Source: Cyclobacteriaceae bacterium (GTDB lineage Bacteria > Bacteroidota > Bacteroidia > Cytophagales > Cyclobacteriaceae). Taken from it: 6,624 nucleotides of DNA. The stretch lies in NCBI GenBank assembly GCA_028279155.1, contig JANQST010000312.1, positions 1 through 6,624 on the forward strand, given 5' to 3'. Within the stretch, counting starts at the first letter, position 1; each line of letters opens with the position of its first letter. Below the pieces are notes generated by a model that had not been told where the DNA came from, did not search any database, and worked only from the letters and a program-made list of their open reading frames with translations. Position numbers and translations under genes: made by a program. Positions 1-6,035 of this stretch are shown in pieces.

Positions 1-215
1 CTCAGAAGCTGGATGACAGCATCATGCTTTCCGGAAGCGAAGCATATGTGGCATCACTGGCCTACTACAATTCGGTGAAAGTTGGGGCTAAAATGAACAT
101 TCCAAACGCCAAATCGATCTATGACGACCTGAAGAAGCGTTTCACAAAACCTTCCGCTTCGAACAGTAATTCCCAAAGTGGGAGCAATTCGGCAGGTACT
201 CCTAACATCAATTGA
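1..215 (+). CDS. C-terminal fragment of an unrecognised protein
   Basis: The reading frame is open from the window edge (first full codon at 3) to TGA at 213-215, giving the last 70 residues of a protein whose start lies outside the window. The visible part begins QKLDDSIMLSGSEAYVASLA and runs through an apparently helical stretch containing YYNSVKVGAKMNIP and SIYDDLKKRF. It ends in a tail of about 20 residues rich in Ser, Asn, Gly and Gln that looks disordered. There is no membrane helix, cysteine cluster or recognisable catalytic motif in this part. The helical segment reads like a real folded domain, and a strong terminator follows 35 bases after the stop, which supports a genuine gene end. 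I do not recognise the family and assign no function. An ATG at 24 exists, but the frame continues upstream without a stop, so it is not taken as the start. Confidence 0.72.
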   Translation, partial: QKLDDSIMLSGSEAYVASLAYYNSVKVGAKMNIPNAKSIYDDLKKRFTKPSASNSNSQSGSNSAGTPNIN

Positions 216-250
216 GATGTTTTGATAACTGAACCTTGGCTAATTAAAAT

Positions 251-290
251 CAAAGGAGTGCCATTTTGGTGCTCCTTTGTAGCTTTTTAC
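251..290 (+). terminator. Rho-independent terminator of the left-edge gene
   Basis: Arms 251-262 and 268-279 pair over 12 positions (CAAAGGAGTGCC with GGTGCTCCTTTG, two G-U wobbles) around a five-base ATTTT loop. A T-run (284-288) follows shortly downstream. The hairpin lies 35 bases after the stop of the gene ending at 215 and is oriented to end that transcript. The T-run is offset from the stem by four bases (TAGC), slightly unlike the ideal arrangement. Confidence 0.8.
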
Positions 291-435
291 TACAACTTGT
301 CTACACTTTCACCCTCGATTGATGCTTTTTATCTCAACTGGCCTGTTCGAAGGCTCATGCTTCTACCTCTAAAGGTCAACGTAGGTCCTTTTTACCCCTC
401 GTTTGATGTTTTGAAGTGAGGTACCCCACTTGTTT

Positions 436-455
436 GAATTGAGAATTGAGAATTA
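436..455. repeat. GAATTGA short tandem repeat
   Basis: Three consecutive 7-base units: GAATTGA, GAATTGA and GAATTA (the last truncated by one base). The related string AGAATTGAGA recurs at 2842-2851 in the next intergenic region. This fits an intergenic sequence family repeated across this genome rather than a chance run. Confidence 0.6.
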
Positions 456-464
456 GGAAAGGAA

Positions 465-494
465 TTGTTATCTAATTTATTAGTTATAATTTTC
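465..494 (+). promoter_or_regulatory. Candidate Bacteroidota promoter for the TPR gene
   Basis: TTG at 465-467 is followed by exactly 19 bases and then TAATTTTC at 487-494. This matches five of six fixed positions of the Bacteroidota -7 box TAnnTTTG, at the usual distance from a TTG/TTTG -33 element. It would start transcription near 500, giving a leader of roughly 65 bases before the ATG at 567. The region is AT-rich, so a chance match is possible. Confidence 0.3.
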
Positions 495-566
495 ACACTT
501 AATTACGCTTTCGTTGTGAGTCCATATTGAAAGTAAATTCATTGAATCCTGATATTGTTTATTGAA

Positions 567-2741
567 ATGAAGCATTGGTTTATTTACCTCATTTTCTTTA
601 CTGCCTTTAATGGCAATGGTCAAAATTGCAAATCAGTAAAGACCGATGGGAAATGGTATGGCGAATTTGTCAACAAATACGGAACAAGCTACACACTTGT
701 CCTGGAACTTGATAAAGTTAAGAAGTGTCGGGTTTCAGGTGTAATCAGATGGCCTGGCTACTTCAATTCGGTAGCTACGATCGAAGGTAATGTTGAGGAT
801 GAGGTGATATCCTTCTCAGAAAAAAATACTATCCAAGGGTATTTTGCCTCCAAATCGCCAGTTTTCTCCGGCACAATTTCTAATGGTGTTTTCAAGGGTA
901 CAACAGCGGATCGCGGAGACGAGACAGGGAGTTTCGAAGTAACTAATTCAGAATTTATCAATGAAGAAGATCTTAGTAAGTACCGTGAATTAACTGAATC
1001 CAATCAGGACAAGTTCGGACTTACTGTTGTCGGTGACAAGGTTTCTATAGACACAGCAAAAGTAATTGCCCAACAATATATTTATGATAGCGCTAGCTAT
1101 AACATAGGACCTATGAGAGCAGAGGGGATTTCCAGCTATGGTGATATTGAATTCGATTTCACCATGTCGCTCATCTACCCTTATTGGTTGAGGACGGATC
1201 TGGAATTCTCAGGAGTCACATTTGTAAACTCTTCCAATGACACAAAAACCTGGTCGTACGATTCAAATGAGGATAAGGTATATGTCTCTGAATTAGAGGA
1301 TACTTCTGAATATCGTATGAGTACTCATTTCGTCAAAAGTCACCGAGCAGGATACGCTATTAATTCAGTGAAATTTGCTTCCGTAGATGGTGTTCCAACC
1401 TATCGATTTCATTTTCAGAAAGAGGAAGATATTCGAATGATCTACCTGGATACATCCGACTTTATCATTGTCAGAGAGGAACTGAACTCACAAATTCAAC
1501 AATACAACGGCCCATTTCTGTTCGAAGGAGCATTGTGGATGAAAGAAATGGTTCAGATGGATGATCAGAACGTATCAAAATATGCATATGATACTGTGTA
1601 TTTGGACAACTCGTTAACCAAAGATTTCTTTGAAATTCCAGATGAATTAAAACTAAAGATTGATAGGTCCGGGGAGTTTGAAAGTGATTTCTATACAAAA
1701 GCAGAAGAAGCCTATGCTGAGGGGAATTACGAGAGCGCTATCGAATTTTATACAAAAGCTATCAATATCAATAGCAACAATGTGGACTATTATTACAGTC
1801 GGGCCATGTCCAAAAAGTCTATCCAGGATTATTATGGTGCACTCAGTGATTTAGAATCTGCTCTTCAATTGAGCCCGAAAACTCCACTTTACCACAACCA
1901 AAAAGGCACAATAAAATACGCGCTCGGTGATTATGCCAACGCTATGAAAGATTTCAACAAGGCTATAGAAGTCGATTCTAGCTATGCAATGGGTTATTAT
2001 AACCTGGGTTTTTCTGTAGCAAAATCCAAGGATTTTAGAGGTGCGAAAAATTACTTTGATACCGCTATTAAGTTTGATTCAACCAACGGCGGTTTCTACT
2101 TTAATCGAGGCATTATGTTGGCTGAGCTTGGCTCGTATGATTCAGCCTCTACTGATTATTTGAAAACACTACAACTAGAGTATGAAGATAAAGGAGCTGT
2201 TTATAATAGAATTGGGGTCATCCGTTATCGTAAGGAAGAATATAAGGAGGCTGCAGCCATGTTTGACAGTGCATATTCCTTTGAAGCCAAACCAACCTAT
2301 CTGCAGAATGTGGCCTACGCAAATTATTATGATGAAAACTATGAGGGTTCGATTGAATTATTTGAGAAGTTAATTGAGGATTTTCCGGAGAACCACGCCT
2401 ACCACAACAACCTTGGTTATTGTTTCTTCAATATTGAAGATTACGATGGCGCAATCTTTCATTTTGACAAAGCAATCGAATTGCATAAGTCAAGTGGTCA
2501 GTACTATCAAAACAGGGCCTTTGCTAAAAGCAAACTTGGCAAATACACTGAAGCCATTGAAGATTTTAGTCAAGCAATCAGACTAGACCCTGAAGAAAGC
2601 GAAAATTACTATCAGGTAGGTCAAATCCATGAATTACAACATAATAAATTCGACGCTTGCATTTACTACAATAAAGCAATTGAATTTGGATACGAAACAA
2701 CTGATGAGATGACTGAATTATGCCAGTTGAAAAAGGATTAA
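567..2741 (+). CDS. Exported protein: beta-rich domain, LolA-like domain, ten TPRs
   Basis: This 724-residue protein probably acts in the periplasm or at the outer membrane as a binding or assembly scaffold; its partner is unknown. Residues 1-19 (MKHWFIYLIFFTAF then GNGQ) look like a signal peptide. Cys21 follows GQN, which is not a lipobox, so a lipoprotein is unlikely. Residues about 28-125 form a beta-rich, lipocalin-like segment with regularly spaced glycines. Residues about 159-370 resemble LolA-type lipoprotein-sorting domains: YWLRTDLEFSG, TKTWSYDSNEDKVYV, then VDGVPTYRFHFQ followed by YLDTSDFIIVREE, ending FEIPDEL. From about residue 376 to the end there are ten consecutive 34-residue TPR units, for example NYESAIEFYTKAI and DYANAMKDFNKAIEVD. 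ATG 567 is preferred over in-frame TTG 555 because it places the hydrophobic core right after MK. No Shine-Dalgarno is visible, as is usual in Bacteroidota. The TPR call is secure; the LolA-like call is moderate; the N-terminal domain is unassigned. Confidence 0.9.
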   Translation: MKHWFIYLIFFTAFNGNGQNCKSVKTDGKWYGEFVNKYGTSYTLVLELDKVKKCRVSGVIRWPGYFNSVATIEGNVEDEVISFSEKNTIQGYFASKSPVFSGTISNGVFKGTTADRGDETGSFEVTNSEFINEEDLSKYRELTESNQDKFGLTVVGDKVSIDTAKVIAQQYIYDSASYNIGPMRAEGISSYGDIEFDFTMSLIYPYWLRTDLEFSGVTFVNSSNDTKTWSYDSNEDKVYVSELEDTSEYRMSTHFVKSHRAGYAINSVKFASVDGVPTYRFHFQKEEDIRMIYLDTSDFIIVREELNSQIQQYNGPFLFEGALWMKEMVQMDDQNVSKYAYDTVYLDNSLTKDFFEIPDELKLKIDRSGEFESDFYTKAEEAYAEGNYESAIEFYTKAININSNNVDYYYSRAMSKKSIQDYYGALSDLESALQLSPKTPLYHNQKGTIKYALGDYANAMKDFNKAIEVDSSYAMGYYNLGFSVAKSKDFRGAKNYFDTAIKFDSTNGGFYFNRGIMLAELGSYDSASTDYLKTLQLEYEDKGAVYNRIGVIRYRKEEYKEAAAMFDSAYSFEAKPTYLQNVAYANYYDENYEGSIELFEKLIEDFPENHAYHNNLGYCFFNIEDYDGAIFHFDKAIELHKSSGQYYQNRAFAKSKLGKYTEAIEDFSQAIRLDPEESENYYQVGQIHELQHNKFDACIYYNKAIEFGYETTDEMTELCQLKKD

Positions 2742-2790
2742 TCTATAGCTGAGGATCAATATAAAACGTAGTTGTAAAACTGCACATAGA

Positions 2791-2820
2791 GGAGGAGATC
2801 CTTCCTTCGTCAGGATGACA
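2791..2820. repeat. Probable dispersed intergenic repeat (ATCCTTCCTTCGTCAGGATGAC type)
   Basis: The segment contains GAGATCCTTCCTTCGTCAGG followed by ATGACA. Its reverse complement (TGTCATCCTGACGAAGGAAG, then GATCTC) resembles a short sequence found many times between genes in many Bacteroidota genomes; that comparison is from memory, not a search. Within it ATCCT (2798-2802) and AGGAT (2812-2816) can form a 5-bp stem with a nine-base loop. Only one copy is present in this window, so repetitiveness cannot be shown here. Confidence 0.5.
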
Positions 2821-2858
2821 GAAAGACGGAATTGTGGATTTAGAATTGAGATTTAACT

Positions 2859-2881
2859 AATCAACCATTCACCAATCAACC
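2859..2881. repeat. AATCAACC/ATTCACC short tandem run
   Basis: AATCAACC (2859-2866), ATTCACC (2867-2873) and AATCAACC (2874-2881) stand head to tail, an exact 8-base repeat flanking a degenerate copy. Runs of this kind are common between Bacteroidota genes. It sits just downstream of an AGAATTGAGA string (2842-2851) that matches the tandem repeat at 436-455. Confidence 0.5.
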
Positions 2882-2910
2882 GAAACTATTCACGCAATTA
2901 AACCTGCCTA

Positions 2911-2941
2911 TTTGACATGTTTCACACTTTGGGTACGGTTA
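2911..2941 (+). promoter_or_regulatory. Weak candidate promoter for the ABC exporter
   Basis: TTTG at 2911-2914, then 19 bases, then TACGGTTA at 2934-2941. The spacing is ideal for a Bacteroidota promoter, but the -7 box matches TAnnTTTG at only four of six fixed positions. TTGACA at 2912-2917 looks like a classical -35 but has no TATAAT partner. Transcription from here would give a leader of only about ten bases. Confidence 0.22.
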
Positions 2942-2958
2942 TCGCGCAGTAGCGCTTC

Positions 2959-4698
2959 ATGAGCAAAAGAAAAAACGTCACGTTTGGTTGGGCATTGAAA
3001 AATATCATCTGGCCAAGACGAAAAACAATAGCCATCGGTTTACTTCTTATTTTCATTAGCAGGCCAGCAGGCCTGGTTCTTCCAACCGCAACCAAATACC
3101 TCTTAGATGATGCTGTTCCCAACCAGAACATGGCCATGCTCAAAATGATCGTGATCATCATCGTGATTTCTTTGGCGGTGCAGGCCATCTCTTCTTTTCT
3201 GCTTACCAGAATACTAAGTGTAGAGGCACAGTTTCTCATTTCGGAATTACGCGTAAGAGTTCAGAAGAAGATCTTATCGCTACCCATCAATTTCTTTGAT
3301 AACAACAAGTCCGGAGCTTTGGTGTCTCGAATTATGACGGATGTAGAAGGTGTTCGAAATTTGGTCGGGACAGGTTTGGTTCAACTGATCGGAGGAACCA
3401 TCACTTCAGTGCTGGCACTTATTCTTCTCATCAATATTAGTCCATCGATGACACTTTTCACCCTGGTGCCTGTCGGACTCTTTGCTTTCATTGCACTCAA
3501 AGCCTTTGGTCGCATCCGTCCAATTTTCCGAGAACGAGGGAAGCTCAACGCAGAGGTCACCGGTCGACTGACTGAGACACTCAATGGCGTTCGTGTCATC
3601 AAAGGATTCAATGCCGAAGAATCTGAAAACAAAACATTCGAATCTGGGGCGAGAAGATTGTATGAAAATGTTAAATCTAGTTTAACAGCTACGGCATTTG
3701 TCACCAGTTCCGGAACCTTCCTTATTGGTTTTGCAAGTGCTGGAATTTTGGCCATGGGCGGTTATTTCATGATCCAGCAAGACCTTACCGCGGGTGAGCT
3801 AATTTCCTTTATCTCACTTTTAGCGTTCATGATCGCTCCCATCGTCCAGATGAGCAACATCGGTAGCCAAATGACAGAAGCGTTTGCCGGCCTGGACCGG
3901 ACGGAAGAAATCATGCAGATGGACCCGGAAGACCTGGAAGAAAACAGGCCTTTGAAATTGGAGTCGCTCCATGGAGATATTGTATTTGATGATGTATCAT
4001 TCAGCTACGAAGAAGACAAGGAAGTACTGAAAAACATCAGCTTCAAAGCTCCACAAGGAAGTGTTACTGCATTGGTTGGAAGTTCCGGATCGGGAAAGTC
4101 CACGATTGCCAGTTTAGCCGCTACCTTCCTTAATCCGGATGGGGGACTCATCACCATCGATGGCCAGGACATTTCAAAGATCAACCTCTCGAGCTATCGT
4201 AAATATCTTGGTGTGGTCTTACAGGACGACTTTTTGTTCGAAGGCACGATCCGGGAAAACATCCTGTTTCCAAGACCAGATGCAACGGAATCTGAACTGG
4301 ACGAAGCTGTGAAAGGTGCTTATGTAAATGAGTTTACAGACAGGTTTGAAGATGGACTAGATACCGTAATCGGTGAGCGTGGAGTGAAGCTTTCCGGCGG
4401 TCAGCGACAGAGAATCTCGATTGCCAGGGCGCTTCTGGCTGATCCAAAAGTCATTATCCTGGATGAAGCCACTTCTAATCTTGATACAGAAAGTGAAACC
4501 TACATCCAAAAGAGTCTGGACATCCTGATGAAGGATCGTACAACTTTCGTGATTGCTCACCGGTTAAGTACCATCCGGCAGGCTGACCAAATCCTGATTG
4601 TGGAAGAAGGAAAGATCATCGAGCGGGGCACGCACGACGAGCTTATTGCAGCGAAAGGTCGGTACTATGAATTATTCACTTACCAGAGTAGAATCTAA
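2959..4698 (+). CDS. ABC exporter half-transporter, MsbA/multidrug type
   Basis: A 579-residue inner-membrane exporter subunit with fused membrane and ATPase domains, the usual length for MsbA-like half-transporters that work as dimers. Six predicted helices lie near residues 22-42, 61-86, 138-160, 163-183, 245-272 and 279-300, with FFDNNKSGALVSRIMTDVE in the first intracellular loop. The ATPase domain has A-loop Tyr350, Walker A GSSGSGKS (374-381), Q-loop Gln422, signature LSGGQ (478-482), Walker B VIILDE with catalytic Glu503, D-loop SNLD and switch His534 (AHR). All residues for hydrolysis are present, so a homodimer with two active sites is plausible. The substrate cannot be read from sequence: lipid A precursor, other lipids and drugs are all possible, so msbA is not assigned. 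An in-frame TAG at 2950-2952 forces the start to ATG 2959. A small GCGC-AGTA-GCGC hairpin (2944-2955) lies just before it. The 3' end overlaps the convergent minus-strand gene by 27 bases. Confidence 0.95.
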   Translation: MSKRKNVTFGWALKNIIWPRRKTIAIGLLLIFISRPAGLVLPTATKYLLDDAVPNQNMAMLKMIVIIIVISLAVQAISSFLLTRILSVEAQFLISELRVRVQKKILSLPINFFDNNKSGALVSRIMTDVEGVRNLVGTGLVQLIGGTITSVLALILLINISPSMTLFTLVPVGLFAFIALKAFGRIRPIFRERGKLNAEVTGRLTETLNGVRVIKGFNAEESENKTFESGARRLYENVKSSLTATAFVTSSGTFLIGFASAGILAMGGYFMIQQDLTAGELISFISLLAFMIAPIVQMSNIGSQMTEAFAGLDRTEEIMQMDPEDLEENRPLKLESLHGDIVFDDVSFSYEEDKEVLKNISFKAPQGSVTALVGSSGSGKSTIASLAATFLNPDGGLITIDGQDISKINLSSYRKYLGVVLQDDFLFEGTIRENILFPRPDATESELDEAVKGAYVNEFTDRFEDGLDTVIGERGVKLSGGQRQRISIARALLADPKVIILDEATSNLDTESETYIQKSLDILMKDRTTFVIAHRLSTIRQADQILIVEEGKIIERGTHDELIAAKGRYYELFTYQSRI

Positions 4699-5433
4699 CT
4701 GTTTGCTAAACTTGTCAGTTTTTAAAACAGCGATTGCAAAGGCGATTGGTTGAAGTATGAAAAGCAATCGATAGAAGATGAATCCAATGCCATCTCCAAA
4801 ATTCATTACAGGAATGAATTCCGAAAAGAGGTAAGGAAAATTTGCAAGGATAATTCCAATGCAGATGATATTGGCTCCAATCATCCTACGCTCAACCGGT
4901 GGGGTTCTAAAATAGATTCTGAAAAGCAAAACAGCACCAATCAATGCGAAAATGGTAACGATGAGCGGTTCAAAACCAATGAATAGTTCTAACACTTTCT
5001 GATCAAGTAAAGAAGCTACTACTGAAAGTATACCCAATATTCCAGGGCTGTAAATGGCCATCAGTTTCCAAGTAGAAATGTACTTCATTTTAGGATATAG
5101 GATACTAAAATGAAGAATGGTACTCCCCAAAAAAATGGAAAGAAAAGAGTAAAGGGTTAGAATCGGAACTGAATTGCCATCTTCTGAAAAAATCGGGTAG
5201 CCACCCCAGTGAAAAGCCATTGCTGAGCAGTAAAGAAAGAAGACAAATGAAAGTCTGTTCTTTATTCGATTGAACGTTGTGAACCCTATAACCAGGATAC
5301 TGATTCCCATCACGCCAAGAATCCTGGTTCCTGAATATTCATTTCCCAATCCGGCGATGGACCACCAAGTAACCAAACGCCACAACGTAATAAAAACAGT
5401 TAGAATTAAAACAGCAGTTGTTCTTGATCTCAT
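4672..5433 (-). CDS. Eight-helix membrane protein like a ComP-type sensor module, no kinase
   Basis: A 253-residue polytopic inner-membrane protein with predicted helices near residues 5-27, 37-54, 60-76, 90-113, 121-142, 150-172, 184-204 and 215-237, and a soluble tail of only about 15 residues. HFSILYP (108-114) in helix 4, PVERR (179-183) before helix 7 and QPIAFAIAVLK (228-238) closing helix 8 match, from memory, the pattern of the N-terminal membrane module of ComP-like histidine kinases (HxFLxFP, then PxxRR, then PLAFAYAILR). In those proteins a kinase follows; here the stop comes 15 residues later. No catalytic motif is visible. The start is ATG at 5433-5431, which places the first helix immediately; no Shine-Dalgarno is seen. 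It is divergent from the membrane-tethered winged-helix gene, 128 bases apart, which suggests shared control. TACCTTTC at 5508-5501 resembles a -7 box but has no clear -33 partner. The family assignment is moderate; an unrelated small membrane family is the alternative. Confidence 0.85.
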   Translation of the reverse strand: MRSRTTAVLILTVFITLWRLVTWWSIAGLGNEYSGTRILGVMGISILVIGFTTFNRIKNRLSFVFFLYCSAMAFHWGGYPIFSEDGNSVPILTLYSFLSIFLGSTILHFSILYPKMKYISTWKLMAIYSPGILGILSVVASLLDQKVLELFIGFEPLIVTIFALIGAVLLFRIYFRTPPVERRMIGANIICIGIILANFPYLFSEFIPVMNFGDGIGFIFYRLLFILQPIAFAIAVLKTDKFSKQLDSTLVSE

Positions 5434-5490
5434 ATTAGGGGGTTGTTAAATGTTTCATGCCTTAACTTGTGATGGGCTTTGTCGTAGCTT

Positions 5491-5531
5491 AGCTCCTGGG
5501 GAAAGGTAGACCCCTCTTCCATTTCCCAGCT
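5491..5531. promoter_or_regulatory. Imperfect inverted repeat in the divergent promoter region
   Basis: CTGGGGAAA (5496-5504) and TTTCCCAG (5522-5529) are inverted copies apart from one extra G, and both are bordered on the outside by AGCT (5491-5494, with two intervening C; 5528-5531). A tandem TAGCT-TAGCT (5485-5494) precedes it. GGGG (5498-5501) could instead pair with CCCC (5511-5514). Its place between two divergent genes, one of them a regulator, suggests an operator. There is no T-run, so it is not a typical terminator. Confidence 0.35.
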
Positions 5532-5563
5532 GATGTGAAACCGATGTTAACCTGATTTAGAAT
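5531..5563 (+). promoter_or_regulatory. Three tandem 11-base units abutting the regulator start; candidate binding site
   Basis: TGATGTGAAAC (5531-5541), CGATGTTAACC (5542-5552) and TGATTTAGAAT (5553-5563) stand in direct tandem. Units 1 and 2 agree at eight of eleven positions, units 1 and 3 at seven, with GATGT/GATGT/GATTT exactly 11 bases apart. PhoB/OmpR-family winged-helix domains are known to bind direct repeats of about 10-11 bases. The last unit overlaps the first two bases of the regulator's ATG, so binding there would suit autorepression. The repeats are short and chance is not excluded. Confidence 0.35.
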
Positions 5564-6023
5564 GGAGGCATATCAACGAAAATTTGACGATGATCCGTTT
5601 GTGATGGAAGGAATACTTGTAAAACCATCAACAAATGAGCTAATCGTTGGCCAACAAGCAACGCTGGTTGAAGATAAGGTCATGAAAGTGCTTGTCTACC
5701 TTGTGAAAAACAGGGCCCGGATCGTATCACGTGAGGAACTGTTTTCCAACTTATGGCCTGGTGTTTTCGTGACCCAGGATTCCTTGACCCGATGCATTTC
5801 CATTATTCGAAAATTCTGGAATGAACACTCGCAGCAAAAACAGGTGGTTTTGACGATCAGAAACCGAGGATATCGCATTATCGGTAAAATAGAGTCCTTC
5901 TGTCAAACCAAAACTAGACCTATAAGCAATGGGTTTTTTCATAAGGTTAAATATGTAGCCTCTGGTGTGGCATTGACTTTGGGAATGATCTCGCTTTTAA
6001 TCCTTTTCTACTGTGTACTTTAA
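5562..6023 (+). CDS. Membrane-tethered PhoB/CadC-type winged-helix regulator
   Basis: A 153-residue predicted DNA-binding protein. Residues about 14-112 form an OmpR/PhoB-type winged helix: an N-terminal strand region (GILVKPSTNELIV), helices with VMKVLVYLVKNRARIVSREE and NLWPGVFV, a recognition helix TQDSLTRCISIIRKFW (71-86) and a wing with LTIRNRGYRIIG (97-108). There is no receiver domain, so it is not a response regulator. After a short linker and HKVK, one hydrophobic helix (about 131-152) ends the protein at VL. By the positive-inside rule the DNA-binding part faces the cytoplasm and almost nothing is outside. CadC and ToxR share the order winged helix then membrane helix but carry a large periplasmic sensor, which is missing here. 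An in-frame TGA at 5553-5555 supports ATG 5562. The gene is divergent from the eight-helix gene, and an acetyltransferase follows after 12 bases. The fold is clear; target genes and signal are unknown. Confidence 0.9.
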   Translation: MEAYQRKFDDDPFVMEGILVKPSTNELIVGQQATLVEDKVMKVLVYLVKNRARIVSREELFSNLWPGVFVTQDSLTRCISIIRKFWNEHSQQKQVVLTIRNRGYRIIGKIESFCQTKTRPISNGFFHKVKYVASGVALTLGMISLLILFYCVL

Positions 6024-6035
6024 TTTCCAATAATT

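Larger units (their letters stand above)
216..566. other. Gene-free intergenic stretch
   Basis: About 350 bases between the left-edge gene and the TPR gene. It holds the terminator at 251-290, a degenerate direct repeat (312-329 and 396-412), a GAATTGA tandem repeat (436-455) and a candidate promoter (465-494). A plus-strand open frame at 222-419 was judged not to be a gene: it starts at TTG, runs through the terminator hairpin and has no domain-like composition. No tRNA or other structured RNA was recognised. Confidence 0.6.
2742..2958. other. Intergenic region between TPR gene and ABC exporter
   Basis: These 217 bases hold a dispersed-repeat-like segment (2791-2820), an AGAATTGAGA copy (2842-2851), a CACC/CAACC repeat run (2859-2881), a weak candidate promoter (2911-2941) and a small GC hairpin directly before the ABC start. 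No convincing terminator was found after the TPR stop. Confidence 0.55.

Noticed and set aside
336..360. GTTCGA within a small stem (GCCT/AGGC), reminiscent of a tRNA T-arm
   Set aside because: No acceptor, D or anticodon arms can be built around it; the stem has only four pairs.
222..419. Plus-strand open frame of 65 codons after the first gene
   Set aside because: Begins with TTG, passes through the terminator hairpin and overlaps intergenic repeats; composition is not protein-like.
555..566. Alternative TTG start for the TPR protein, four codons upstream
   Set aside because: Would add an acidic residue (MFIE) in front of the signal peptide; ATG 567 gives a normal MKxW signal sequence.
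2922..3239. Minus-strand open frame of 105 codons over the ABC gene start
   Set aside because: Lies antisense to the clearly real exporter and its promoter region; no recognisable domain.
3381..3755. Minus-strand open frame of 124 codons inside the ABC gene
   Set aside because: Fully antisense to the membrane domain of the exporter and explained by its codon pattern.
4697..4724. Possible terminator for the ABC gene (AACTG/CAGTT then T-run)
   Set aside because: Only a 5-bp AT-rich stem with a 14-base loop, within the coding part of the opposite gene; too weak to call.
4750..4986. Plus-strand open frame of 78 codons
   Set aside because: Fully antisense to the eight-helix membrane gene; highly polar, low-complexity translation with no domain.
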